A DNA stretch of 64,000 nt from Caballeronia cordobensis (GCF_001544575.2 NZ_FCNY02000007.1:346343-410342); one strand, 5' to 3'; shown: positions 52,705 through 60,281, numbered from the stretch's first letter. The notes: generated by a model from the sequence alone, not told the origin. Program-made: numbers and translations.

Positions 52705-52810
52705 GGCAACCTCCGGAATTTCGGGTGGCGCGGCGTCGGACGGCTCGCGCCGAGGGTCCTGCTCATTGTGACCCAAGCCGCGCCTGAAACGAATCTTGAT
52801 CTGCACGGCA

Positions 52811-53143
52811 TCAACCCGCGCGATTGCCCGCCACCGAATTCGGATTGACGGTGAGCGTCGCGCCGTTCCCCGTGTTGCTGACCGCGACGCTCTGGAATTG
52901 ATTGACCATCTGGCCGACCGTGATGTTGTTGTTCGTGATGTTGTTGGTGACCTGATAGATGTTGTTGGTGACATCGATGAGCGTCACCGCCGACGCACCA
53001 CCGCCGCCGCCCGACGGACGCTCGACGAACGGCACGATCCAGCCGAACACCCACGGCGCGCCGCCTCCACCGCCGATGGCCGACATCGCCGCATGATCCA
53101 GCTCGCGGTCGTACTGAAGATCGCTGATGGTGAGGGCGCACAT
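52811..53143 (-). CDS. Double-glycine leader secreted protein 2, 110 aa
   Basis: The leader 'LTISDLQYDRELDHAAMSAI' followed by GGG matches leader 1 position by position: Leu15, Met20, a hydrophobic residue at 23, Gly25-Gly26. The predicted mature part (84 residues) begins GGAPWVFGW, has two glycine runs, then an Asn/Thr/Val segment with repeats ('VTNNIYQVTNNITNNNIT') that looks beta-strand- or amyloid-prone. No homology to peptide 1 beyond the leader and a general Asn/Thr bias. A sigma54 promoter lies 46 bases upstream. Function unknown. Confidence 0.75.
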   Translation of the reverse strand: MCALTISDLQYDRELDHAAMSAIGGGGGAPWVFGWIVPFVERPSGGGGGASAVTLIDVTNNIYQVTNNITNNNITVGQMVNQFQSVAVSNTGNGATLTVNPNSVAGNRAG

Positions 53144-53188
53144 GTTGTTTCTCCGTAAGGGCCTGTGAGCAGGACGCCCGCATTCAAC

Positions 53189-53203
53189 GCAAGGCCCGTG
53201 CCG
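53189..53203 (-). promoter_or_regulatory. Sigma54 promoter of GG-leader peptide 2
   Basis: On the minus strand CGGCACGGGCCTTGC fits TGGCACG-N4-TTGC with a single mismatch (first base) and the exact GG-to-GC spacing. The inferred start at about 53176 leaves a 33-base leader. A perfect palindrome (53313-53333) lies 110 bases upstream. Confidence 0.75.
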
Positions 53204-53312
53204 ACACGCCCGTCCATTCCGGACTTTTCGGCGTATCGCCGTCTGCGTGGGGTCGTGGCGGCTTTGCGCGACCCGCGCTTCAGAACGCCTCGCTTCGCAT
53301 CAGTTGGATGAC

Positions 53313-53333
53313 CGCCAACAGGCGATGTTGGCG
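53313..53333. promoter_or_regulatory. Perfect palindrome, candidate activator binding site
   Basis: CGCCAACA-N5-TGTTGGCG is a perfect inverted repeat with 8-bp arms. It lies between the divergent sigma54 promoters of GG-leader gene 2 and the LRAT-like gene. The half-site TGTTGGC recurs at 40290-40296 and 53454-53460, upstream of the other two sigma54 promoters. Confidence 0.5.
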
Positions 53334-53453
53334 CAGCGAAGACGAACCAACACTTCGGCGATCGAACGGCCGCGCGCTTTTAGCGGCCCGTCCGGCCATG
53401 ATTTCGATGCCTCCATTTCTGACGCTCTGAACCCGACAAACACCGCCGAAATC

Positions 53454-53460
53454 TGTTGGC
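53454..53460 (+). promoter_or_regulatory. TGTTGGC half-site upstream of the LRAT-like gene
   Basis: A single TGTTGGC lies about 80 bases upstream of the -24 element at 53537. Its left arm is poorly conserved. Listed because the same element is found upstream of all three sigma54 promoters. Confidence 0.3.
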
Positions 53461-53516
53461 TTAACAAAAACACAACGGCACGGCGGAATGCTCTCGATCG
53501 GCGCTAAATGTATATA

Positions 53517-53529
53517 AATCAATGGCTTA
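53517..53529 (+). promoter_or_regulatory. IHF binding site
   Basis: AATCAATGGCTTA is a full match to the IHF consensus WATCAA-N4-TTR in an AT-rich stretch just upstream of the -24 element. IHF commonly bends DNA between activator sites and sigma54 promoters. Confidence 0.55.
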
Positions 53530-53536
53530 ACAAACC

Positions 53537-53552
53537 TGGCAAGGAAGATGCA
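53537..53552 (+). promoter_or_regulatory. Sigma54 promoter of the LRAT-like gene
   Basis: TGGCAAGGAAGATGCA matches TGGCACG-N4-TTGCA with two mismatches and the correct spacing. The inferred start is near 53563, about 55 bases before ATG 53618. Confidence 0.65.
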
Positions 53553-53617
53553 AATGACATGGCAACCCGGCGCCAAACAAACACCTGGCGCCCAGCAGAG
53601 AAAAATCGGAGCCAGCC

Positions 53618-54118
53618 ATGTCAACCAACCAACAATCCGGACTGATCGACCAGCAACCCGCTTGCGGTTTCTCGCTCGACAACGAACCGGCGCTCGGCAC
53701 CGAACTCGTGACGCGCCGCTCGGGCTACGAACACCACGGCGTCTATGCCGGCAACGGCATGGTCATCCACTACGCGGGCTTCGCAAAGTCGCTGCATCGC
53801 GGCCCGGTGGAAGAAGTCACTGTCGAACAGTTCGCCGCCGGTCATGAAGTCACGATCCGTCAGAACCCGGCCGCGAAGTTCGTCGGCATGGAAGCGGTGC
53901 GCCGCGCGCGCAGCCGCCTCGGCGAAGACAACTATCACCTGCTGACCAACAACTGCGAGCACTTCGTCACGTGGTGCCTCGACGGCCGCGCACGCAGCCG
54001 TCAAGTGCAAGCCTGCTTCGTCCACCCGAGCGCCGCGGTTCGCGCCGTGACGGGCCTGTTTCGCGCCTATGTCGCCGCCGAACGCCGCCGCCGCATGAAC
54101 GCGGCGCTCGCAGCCTGA
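53618..54118 (+). CDS. LRAT-like (NlpC/P60-superfamily) protein
   Basis: 166 residues, no signal peptide. 'YEHHGVYAGNGMVIHYAGF' contains the conserved His of the LRAT/HRAS-like acyltransferase domain, and 'YHLLTNNCEHFVTWCLDGR' has the conserved NCEHF catalytic cysteine. Such proteins are circularly permuted papain-fold enzymes acting as acyltransferases, phospholipases or peptidases. A short basic tail follows (AERRRRMNAAL). Its sigma54 promoter places it in the peptide regulon, suggesting lipid or peptide modification linked to secretion, but this is inference. GGAG upstream of the ATG. Confidence 0.8.
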   Translation: MSTNQQSGLIDQQPACGFSLDNEPALGTELVTRRSGYEHHGVYAGNGMVIHYAGFAKSLHRGPVEEVTVEQFAAGHEVTIRQNPAAKFVGMEAVRRARSRLGEDNYHLLTNNCEHFVTWCLDGRARSRQVQACFVHPSAAVRAVTGLFRAYVAAERRRRMNAALAA

Positions 54119-54165
54119 ACCTCAAGCCTAGCCGTCCATTCAGATCCGATCGCGAGGAGACCATC

Positions 54166-54414
54166 ATGCAAACCACCGAAAACTCGTTGCACTGGGCCGT
54201 CGACAAATGGCTCGCCCCGACGCCGGCGCATCCGGCACGCGTCGTGCGTCTGTGCCGTTCGCACGTGACCGGCGCGCGCTATGTCTGCATCGAGGCGCAG
54301 CATCCGGGCGGCCCTCTCGCGATTATCTTCTTCCGCCACGACGACGGCACCTGGAACGTGTTTCCGCCGCAGGCAAAGCGCCCGTCGATGAGCGCGGAGC
54401 GCCTTGCCGCCTGA
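54166..54414 (+). CDS. Small hypothetical protein, 82 aa
   Basis: ATG 54166 is preceded by GAGGAGA. The protein is soluble, with 'HWAVDKWLAPTPAHPARVVRLCRSHVTGARYVCIEAQHPGGPLAIIFFRHDDGTWNVFPP', a compact beta-rich domain and no recognised family. It lies 47 bases downstream of the LRAT-like gene with no terminator between, so it probably shares the sigma54 promoter. A hairpin with a short T run follows. Confidence 0.65.
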   Translation: MQTTENSLHWAVDKWLAPTPAHPARVVRLCRSHVTGARYVCIEAQHPGGPLAIIFFRHDDGTWNVFPPQAKRPSMSAERLAA

Positions 54415-54438
54415 ACGGTCACGATTTGACGGCGATCG

Positions 54439-54466
54439 GCCGGGGCGCGTCGGGCTCCCCGGCTTT
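54439..54466 (+). terminator. Weak terminator after the LRAT-like operon
   Basis: A 7-bp stem GCCGGGG/CCCCGGC with an 11-nt loop is followed by TTT. It marks the probable end of the sigma54-driven transcript. Confidence 0.4.
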
Positions 54467-54602
54467 GACACGGCAATCCCGCTGCCGCTAATCTAGCTGG
54501 ACCATCGCGGCGGTTCGATGCAGTCGCCGGGTCGCACGGATACGGCAGGTCGTGGTAGTTTTGCGTCCGTGAACCAGATCGACCATTTTCGAGGTATTGC
54601 CG

Positions 54603-55697
54603 ATGACCCAGCCCGACTCCTCTTCCCCCGCCCGCGCGATGCCCGATCCGAACGTCGGCGACAATCCGCTCGGCATCGCGGGGCTGGAGTTCGTCGAGTT
54701 TTCGAGTCCCGATCCCGAAGGGCTCGCCTCGCTGTTCGGCACGCTCGGTTTCGTGCCGGTCGCCCGGCACGTCAGCAAGGCGGTGACGCTGTTCCGGCAG
54801 GGCAGCATGAATTTTCTCCTCAACGCCGAACCGGATTCGTTCGCGTCGCGCTTCGCCGAATCGCATGGCGTGGGGATCGCCGCGATCGGCATTCGCGTGC
54901 TCGATGCGCAGATCGCCCATGAGCGCGCGCTCGAATACGGCGCATGGGATTTCGAGGGCGAGAAGATCGGCCCGAACGAGCTTGCGATTCCGGCGATCCA
55001 GGGCATCGGCGATTCGCATATCTATTTCGTCGATCACTGGCCGGGCAAGAACAGCGGCGAGACGTCGATCTACGACATCGACTTCCGGCCGATTCCGGGC
55101 GCGAGCGAAGACGCACAGAGCGCCGGCCTGCTCGAAGTGGATCACTTCACGCAGACGGTCGGCGCGGGCCGCATTCAGGAATGGCTCGATTTCTACCGCG
55201 AAGTGCTGCACTTCTCGGAGATTCATCAGGTGCATCCGGACTGGCACGTCTCGCAGGACTCGGCCGTGACGCTGTCGCCGTGCGGCTCGATTCGCATTCC
55301 GGTGTACGAGGAAGGCACGTATCGCACGGACCTGATGCAACAGTATCTTCCCGATCATGCGGGCGAAGGCGTGCAGCATATCGCACTGGCATCGGCGGAT
55401 ATCTTCGCTTCCGTCGATGCCTTGCTCGCGCGCGGCGTGCGCTTTTTGCAGCCGCCGCCGCGCTATTACGACGAGATCGACGAGCGCCTGCCGGGGCACG
55501 GGCTCGATACGAACGCGCTGCGCGCACGCGGCATTCTCGTCGATGGCGAGATTCTCGCCGACGGCGCGCCGCAGCTTTTCCTGCAAACCTTCGTCGAGCG
55601 CAAGCCCGGCGACATGTTCTTCGAGATCGTCGAGCGCCGCGGGCATCACGGTTTCGGCGAGGGCAATCTCGCGGCGATCGCGAAGGCGCGCGGCTGA
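54603..55697 (+). CDS. hppD: 4-Hydroxyphenylpyruvate dioxygenase
   Basis: 364 residues. Converts 4-hydroxyphenylpyruvate to homogentisate in tyrosine breakdown, using Fe(II) and O2. Iron ligands are visible: His in 'EVDHFTQTVGAG', His in 'GEGVQHIALAS' and Glu in 'DMFFEIVERRGHHGFGEGN'. Two vicinal-oxygen-chelate domains are present and the length is normal for bacterial HPPD. No other tyrosine-catabolic gene is adjacent. ATG 54603 is used; a TTG two codons earlier is less likely. Confidence 0.93.
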   Translation: MTQPDSSSPARAMPDPNVGDNPLGIAGLEFVEFSSPDPEGLASLFGTLGFVPVARHVSKAVTLFRQGSMNFLLNAEPDSFASRFAESHGVGIAAIGIRVLDAQIAHERALEYGAWDFEGEKIGPNELAIPAIQGIGDSHIYFVDHWPGKNSGETSIYDIDFRPIPGASEDAQSAGLLEVDHFTQTVGAGRIQEWLDFYREVLHFSEIHQVHPDWHVSQDSAVTLSPCGSIRIPVYEEGTYRTDLMQQYLPDHAGEGVQHIALASADIFASVDALLARGVRFLQPPPRYYDEIDERLPGHGLDTNALRARGILVDGEILADGAPQLFLQTFVERKPGDMFFEIVERRGHHGFGEGNLAAIAKARG

Positions 55698-55721
55698 CTA
55701 TGCGCGCCTTCGCGCACGGCT

Positions 55722-56126
55722 TCATTGCACGACGACCGTGCCCGTCATGTGCGGATGCAGCGAGCAAAAGTACTTGTACGTGCCGGGCTTGTCGAACACA
55801 TGTGAATAGCTCTCGCCGTTGTCGAGGGGATCGGACTTGAAGCTCTTGCCCTCATCGGCGATGGTGTGCAGCATGTCGTCGTGATTCACCCACGTCACCT
55901 TCGTGCCGGCCGGCACGGTGATCGTCGCCTGGTTGAACGCGAAGTTGTCGATGGACACCGTCGGCGCGTTGACCGCCGCGATCTGCTGCGCGGGTTCCTG
56001 CGCGCAGGCCGCCGGTATCGCCGCGCTGATGACGCCTTTCACGACGAGCGCAAACGCGGCCTTGCGCAGGAATTTGCCGGCGAGCGGGCGCAGAGTGTCG
56101 GGCGAGAGGTAGCTTGCGATCATCAT
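55722..56126 (-). CDS. Secreted cupredoxin, amicyanin/plastocyanin type
   Basis: 134 residues. Signal region up to 'AIPAACAQ', then a blue-copper domain: 'SIDNFAFNQATITVPAGTKVTWVNHDDMLHTI' with the first His ligand, and 'GTYKYFCSLHPHMTGTVVV' with Cys, His and Met ligands. Periplasmic electron carrier. The start codon overlaps the stop codon of the metallophosphoesterase gene (ATGA), so the two are translationally coupled. The pair is divergent from an ECF sigma/anti-sigma pair that probably controls it. Confidence 0.9.
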   Translation of the reverse strand: MMIASYLSPDTLRPLAGKFLRKAAFALVVKGVISAAIPAACAQEPAQQIAAVNAPTVSIDNFAFNQATITVPAGTKVTWVNHDDMLHTIADEGKSFKSDPLDNGESYSHVFDKPGTYKYFCSLHPHMTGTVVVQ

Positions 56127-57112
56127 GATTGCCCCGCTGCGAGCGACATGTCCGTGACCGCCAGATACTCGCGCCCCGCGACGTGCGTGACTTCGCGCAA
56201 GCCGAGCATGGTGCGCAATTGCTCCGACGGCACTTTCATCGGTCCGGGCCCGGATGCCGCGCCGGGCGCGGGCTGCGGAAACGCCGTGGACATCGCCGAA
56301 TAGAAACGCATCTCCCCCTCCACTTTTTGCGCCACCTGATGGACGTGGCCGTTCAGAACCGTCACCGAGCCGAAGCGCTTGAGCAGCGCGAGCGCCTGCG
56401 TGCTGTCGTCGGTGCCCCAGCCCCACTGCGGATACAGCGCCCACAGCGGGATGTGCGCGAACACCACGATCGGCGTGCTGCTCGATTTGCCTTGCAGGTC
56501 GGCCTTGAGCCAGGCGAGTTGCGCATCGCCGAGAAAGCCGAGGCCGCCGCCTTTGAGATCGATCACGTTGGTGAGGCCGATGAAATGCACGCCGCCCTGA
56601 TCGAAGCTGTACCAGTGCCGGGTGCTGCCTTTGCCGTATTGGCCGGAAAAGCGTTCGAAGAACGCGTTGCCTTCTTCGACGAGCACGTCGTGTTCGCCCG
56701 GCACGTAATGCACGTCCATGCCCGCCTTGTCGATGATCTGCGTCGCGGTGTCGAACTGCGCGGGCTTGGACAGATGCGTGATGTCGCCGGTGTGGATCAT
56801 GAAGGCGGGGCGCTTTTTCATGGCGCTCACGCGGTTGACGGCTTCTTCGAGCGTGCTCGCCGGTTCGGTGTTGGGATCCTTGTTGAAGCCGATATGGCTG
56901 TCGCTGATCTGCACGAAGCTGAACGAACTGGTCTTCTCGGCCGCTTCCGCCGATGAAATCAGCCGCGAAACGGGCACGCCGCCGCTCACGGTCCAGATCA
57001 CGCCCGCGCCGGCCCAGGCCATGCAGGAGAGTGCGGTGCGGCGGCGCTGGCCGTGCGCGTCGAGTTCGTCGCGTTCCTGCTCCGGCGGCAGGAAGGTGGG
57101 ATCGGGTTTCAT
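56123..57112 (-). CDS. Exported calcineurin-like metallophosphoesterase
   Basis: 329 residues. The hydrophilic N-terminus with 'GQRRRTALSCMAWAGAGVIWTV' looks like a twin-arginine-type signal or anchor. The catalytic domain has the metallophosphoesterase blocks 'VQISDSHIGF', 'IHTGDITH', 'VPGEHDV', 'FAHIPLW' and 'LNGHVHQ', with metal ligands in each. Substrate unknown. ATG 57112 has GAGGAA upstream. Coupled to the cupredoxin gene. Confidence 0.85.
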   Translation of the reverse strand: MKPDPTFLPPEQERDELDAHGQRRRTALSCMAWAGAGVIWTVSGGVPVSRLISSAEAAEKTSSFSFVQISDSHIGFNKDPNTEPASTLEEAVNRVSAMKKRPAFMIHTGDITHLSKPAQFDTATQIIDKAGMDVHYVPGEHDVLVEEGNAFFERFSGQYGKGSTRHWYSFDQGGVHFIGLTNVIDLKGGGLGFLGDAQLAWLKADLQGKSSSTPIVVFAHIPLWALYPQWGWGTDDSTQALALLKRFGSVTVLNGHVHQVAQKVEGEMRFYSAMSTAFPQPAPGAASGPGPMKVPSEQLRTMLGLREVTHVAGREYLAVTDMSLAAGQS

Positions 57113-57418
57113 GGCAGTTCCTCTGATGTTGGCGGCCGCGGTTCTTGTCGTTCGAATCGGTAAATTCACGCGCATGGCGGCTCGATGCATGGGCGCAAGG
57201 CCGGCGGCTTTGCCTCGGTGAGCGAGGCCGCAGCGGCTTGTGTCCATCGAACCGGCGATGACGGCGGGTTATTCCCGCGATATTTTTTCGATCCGTCGAC
57301 GTACGCGGGAATAAAGCGGATGCGCCGGGAGTATCGGAGGGGAAGGCGCGCAAAGCCGGCATGCGGCGGCGCCCGAACGATGATTCCTGAACGTGGTTGT
57401 CGAAAGGAGACCCGCGCG

Positions 57419-58090
57419 ATGTGGCAGAGCAGGTCGAAACAAGACAAGTCCGGGCGCGGCGGCAAGTCGGACGCCGGGGCGGCCCACGCGCGCTTCGAGG
57501 CGGCCGTCATGCCGCATCTGGACGCCGCGTACAACCTCGCGCGCTGGCTCTCGGGCAGCGCGAACGACGCCGACGATGTCGTGCAGGAAGCCTATCTGCG
57601 CGCTTTCCGTTTCTTCGGCGGATTCGAGGGCGGCGAGGACGCGAACGCGCGTGCGTGGCTGCTCGCGATCGTGCGCAATACGTGGTTCACCGAGTGGCGG
57701 CGGCGCGTGCAACTCGCGGACGCGACGCCCTACGACGAGGAACTCGGCGGCGACGAAGCCTTGCCGGGCTGGTCGGAGGAAGGCGCGGTCGATCCCGAAA
57801 CGCTGGCCGTGCGCCGCGACGAGGTTCATCTGGTGCATCGCGCGCTGGAGGCGCTGCCGATCGCCTTTCGCGAGGTGCTGGTGTTACGTGAACTGGAAGA
57901 CATGAGCTACAAGGAAGTGGCGTCCGTGACCGGCGTGCCGATCGGCACGGTGATGTCGCGGCTCGCGCGCGGCCGCAAGATGCTGGCGGGGGCGGTGCGC
58001 GCGGCGCAGAACGGACAGGACAAGCCGAACGTGCGGCTCGTGCGCCGCGCGGGACCGGGACATGCAGAGGAGTCGGGAAATGGAAAATAA
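57419..58090 (+). CDS. ECF RNA polymerase sigma factor
   Basis: 223 residues. Region 2 ('LDAAYNLARWLSGSANDADDVVQEAYLRAFRFFGGF', 'AWLLAIVRNTWFTEWRR') and region 4 ('LPIAFREVLVLRELEDMSYKEVASVTGVPIGTVMSRLARGRKML') are typical of RpoE-like sigma factors. A basic tail of about 25 residues follows region 4. ATG 57419 has AAAGGAGA upstream; the longer frame is not needed. Overlaps the anti-sigma gene by 11 bases. Likely targets are its own operon and the divergent metallophosphoesterase/cupredoxin pair. Confidence 0.92.
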   Translation: MWQSRSKQDKSGRGGKSDAGAAHARFEAAVMPHLDAAYNLARWLSGSANDADDVVQEAYLRAFRFFGGFEGGEDANARAWLLAIVRNTWFTEWRRRVQLADATPYDEELGGDEALPGWSEEGAVDPETLAVRRDEVHLVHRALEALPIAFREVLVLRELEDMSYKEVASVTGVPIGTVMSRLARGRKMLAGAVRAAQNGQDKPNVRLVRRAGPGHAEESGNGK

Positions 58091-58799
58091 CGACACCGCC
58101 TCGCTCGATACGAGGCTCACCGATGGCTCGCTCTATCAGCGCGCGCCCGTGCATTTGCGGGCGCAAGTGCTGGCGCGCGTGCGGGAGCAAGCCGAAGAGG
58201 ACGCGCGCAGGTCCGAGCCGGCGCGGCGTGCCCGGCGTGGCTGGAGCAATCCGTTCGCGGCGCCCTTGCCGTTCTTCGGCGGTGCGTTCGCGGGCGCGAC
58301 GCTTTCCGCGCTCGTGCTCGGCACGATGCTGTGGTTCCAGGCGGCGCCGCTCGTGTCGCCGGGATCGGGCGGCTCGCCGATCGCGCAGGAAATCGTGTCG
58401 AGCCATGTGCGCGCGCTGATGTCGGATCGCCCGATCGACGTGCTGTCGAGCGACAAGCACACCGTGAAGCCGTGGTTCAACGGCCGCATCGACTACGCGC
58501 CGCCGGTGATCGACCCGGCCGGGCCGGGATTCGCGCTCGTCGGCGGGCGGCTGGACTACATCGATCATCGGCCGGTGGCGGTCGTGGTGTATCGCTACCT
58601 GAAGCATCCGATCGACGTGTATGTGTTTCCCGAACGCCGAGGCGATGCGAAGACGGAACCGGTGGTCACTCAGTCCGACGACGGCTATGCGCTCGCGCGC
58701 TGGAATCACGACGGCATGACGTTCTGGGCCGTCACCGATGCGTCGGGCGCGGTATTGCGTCAGTTCGCACACGCGATCGAGACGGGCGCGCCGCGCTAG
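58080..58799 (+). CDS. Anti-sigma factor, membrane-anchored, lacking ZAS motif
   Basis: 239 residues. N-terminal cytoplasmic segment ('DGSLYQRAPVHLRAQVLARVREQAEEDARR'), one transmembrane helix (about 65-87, 'FFGGAFAGATLSALVLGTMLWF') and a periplasmic domain ('GFALVGGRLDYIDHRPVAVVVYRYLKHPIDVYVFP') typical of anti-sigma factors next to ECF genes. The usual N-terminal HxxxCxxC zinc motif is absent: the protein begins where related ones continue after it. ATG 58080 has AGGAG upstream and overlaps the end of the sigma gene. A strong terminator follows. Confidence 0.75.
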   Translation: MENNDTASLDTRLTDGSLYQRAPVHLRAQVLARVREQAEEDARRSEPARRARRGWSNPFAAPLPFFGGAFAGATLSALVLGTMLWFQAAPLVSPGSGGSPIAQEIVSSHVRALMSDRPIDVLSSDKHTVKPWFNGRIDYAPPVIDPAGPGFALVGGRLDYIDHRPVAVVVYRYLKHPIDVYVFPERRGDAKTEPVVTQSDDGYALARWNHDGMTFWAVTDASGAVLRQFAHAIETGAPR

Positions 58800-58826
58800 A
58801 AAAGAGTTCGTGGAGTGCGCAAGGTT

Positions 58827-58868
58827 GCGCGCGGCCGTCCTCCGGGGGATAGCCGCGCGCTTTTTTTT
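58827..58868 (+). terminator. Strong terminator after the sigma/anti-sigma operon
   Basis: A 9-bp perfect stem GCGCGCGGC/GCCGCGCGC with a 16-nt loop is followed by eight T residues, 27 bases past the anti-sigma stop codon. Confidence 0.9.
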
Positions 58869-59066
58869 CGCGCCTGGCGTCCGACGTGCGCTAACGCTCG
58901 TGCTCTTCGGGTATGTCCGAATATGGTCATATCCTTACATTTTTCTAAACTCGCTCAACCTATGTAATCGATAACGCACGGTGCGCTTAAAAAGCAGTGC
59001 CGGCATTTAGCCACGTTGCATGGGCTGTCAAATAACGATTAACGATTCAAAGCGACGGAGACACAC

Positions 59067-60281
59067 ATGGGTATGCAGATGAAGCTCATCGCGAGCGCGC
59101 TCGCGTTCGGCGTTTTTTCGTTGGCGCACGCGGCGGATCCGATCAAGATCGGCGTCGATGGTCCGTTCACGGGCGGTTCGTCTTCCATGGGTGTCAGCAT
59201 GCGCGACGGCGTGCGTCTCGCCACGGCCGAAATCAACAAGTCGGGCGGCGTGCTTGGCCGTCAGATCGTGCTCGTCGAGCGCGATGACGAAGCGAAGAAC
59301 GAGCGCGGCGTGCAGATCGCGCAGGAGCTCATCAACAAGGAGAAGGTCGTCGCGGTCGTCGGTTATATCAACACCGGCGTGGCGCTTGCGTCGCAGCGCT
59401 TTTTCCAGGAAGCGAAGATTCCCGTGTTCAACAACGTCGCGACCGGCACGGTGGTGACGAAGCAATTCGACGATCAGCCGGATAACTACGTGTTCCGCAA
59501 TTCGGCCGCCGACCGCATTCAGGCGCCGATGATCGTCGAAGAAGCCATCACGAAGCGCGGCTTCAAGAAAGTCGCGATTCTTGCCGATTCGACCAACTAC
59601 GGCCAGCTCGGGCGCGAAGATCTGGAGAAGGCCTTGTCTGCGAAGGGCGTGAAGCCCGTTGCGGTCGAGAAGTTCAACATCAAGGACGTCGACATGACGG
59701 CCCAGTTGCTGAAGGCGAAGGAAGCGGGCGCGGAAGCCGTGCTGACGTATGGCATTGGGCCGGAGCTCGCGCAGATTGCGAACGGCATGGCCAAGCTCGG
59801 CTGGAAGGTGCCGCTGATCGGATCGTGGACGCTGTCGATGGCGAACTACATCGACAATGCGGGCGCGAACGGCGAAGGCGCGCGCATGCCGCAGACTTTC
59901 ATTCAGGAGGCGAACACGCCGAAGCGCAAGGCATTTATCGATGCGTATCTGAAGGAGTTCAAGCCGAAGAACGATCGCATCGATTCGCCGGTGTCGGCGG
60001 CGCAGGGTTATGACTCGATCTATCTGCTTGCTGCGGCGATCAAGCAGGCTGGCACGACCGAAGGCCCGAAGGTCAAGGCGGCGCTCGAGAATTTGAACGG
60101 CAAGGTGGAAGGCGTGGTGATGGTCTATGACAAGCCTTTTACGAAGGCCGATCACGAAGCTATTACGCCGAATGTGCCGGTTATCGGCGAGGTGAAGAGC
60201 GGGCGGGTGATCTTTGCGTATGACGCCGATAAGAAGGGCGGCGGGACGTTGCGCACGAAGCAGACTACTGCTTCTAATTGA
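59067..60281 (+). CDS. livK: Branched-chain amino-acid ABC substrate-binding protein
   Basis: 404 residues with a signal peptide (cut after 'AHAA') and the type I periplasmic binding fold: 'IKIGVDGPFTGGSSSMGVSMRDGVRLATAEINKSGGVLGRQI', 'VVAVVGYINTGVALASQRFFQEAKIPVFNN', 'VAILADSTNYGQLG'. The family binds leucine/isoleucine/valine or related amides; the ligand cannot be read. GGAG upstream of the ATG. The permease genes follow, but only after a 563-bp palindromic repeat, unlike the usual tight operon. Confidence 0.9.
   Translation: MGMQMKLIASALAFGVFSLAHAADPIKIGVDGPFTGGSSSMGVSMRDGVRLATAEINKSGGVLGRQIVLVERDDEAKNERGVQIAQELINKEKVVAVVGYINTGVALASQRFFQEAKIPVFNNVATGTVVTKQFDDQPDNYVFRNSAADRIQAPMIVEEAITKRGFKKVAILADSTNYGQLGREDLEKALSAKGVKPVAVEKFNIKDVDMTAQLLKAKEAGAEAVLTYGIGPELAQIANGMAKLGWKVPLIGSWTLSMANYIDNAGANGEGARMPQTFIQEANTPKRKAFIDAYLKEFKPKNDRIDSPVSAAQGYDSIYLLAAAIKQAGTTEGPKVKAALENLNGKVEGVVMVYDKPFTKADHEAITPNVPVIGEVKSGRVIFAYDADKKGGGTLRTKQTTASN

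Noticed and set aside
52811..53143. GG-leader protein 2 as an RTX protein because of its glycine runs
   Set aside because: No GGxGxDxxx nonapeptide repeats; the glycine runs are short and the leader is of the N-terminal double-glycine type.
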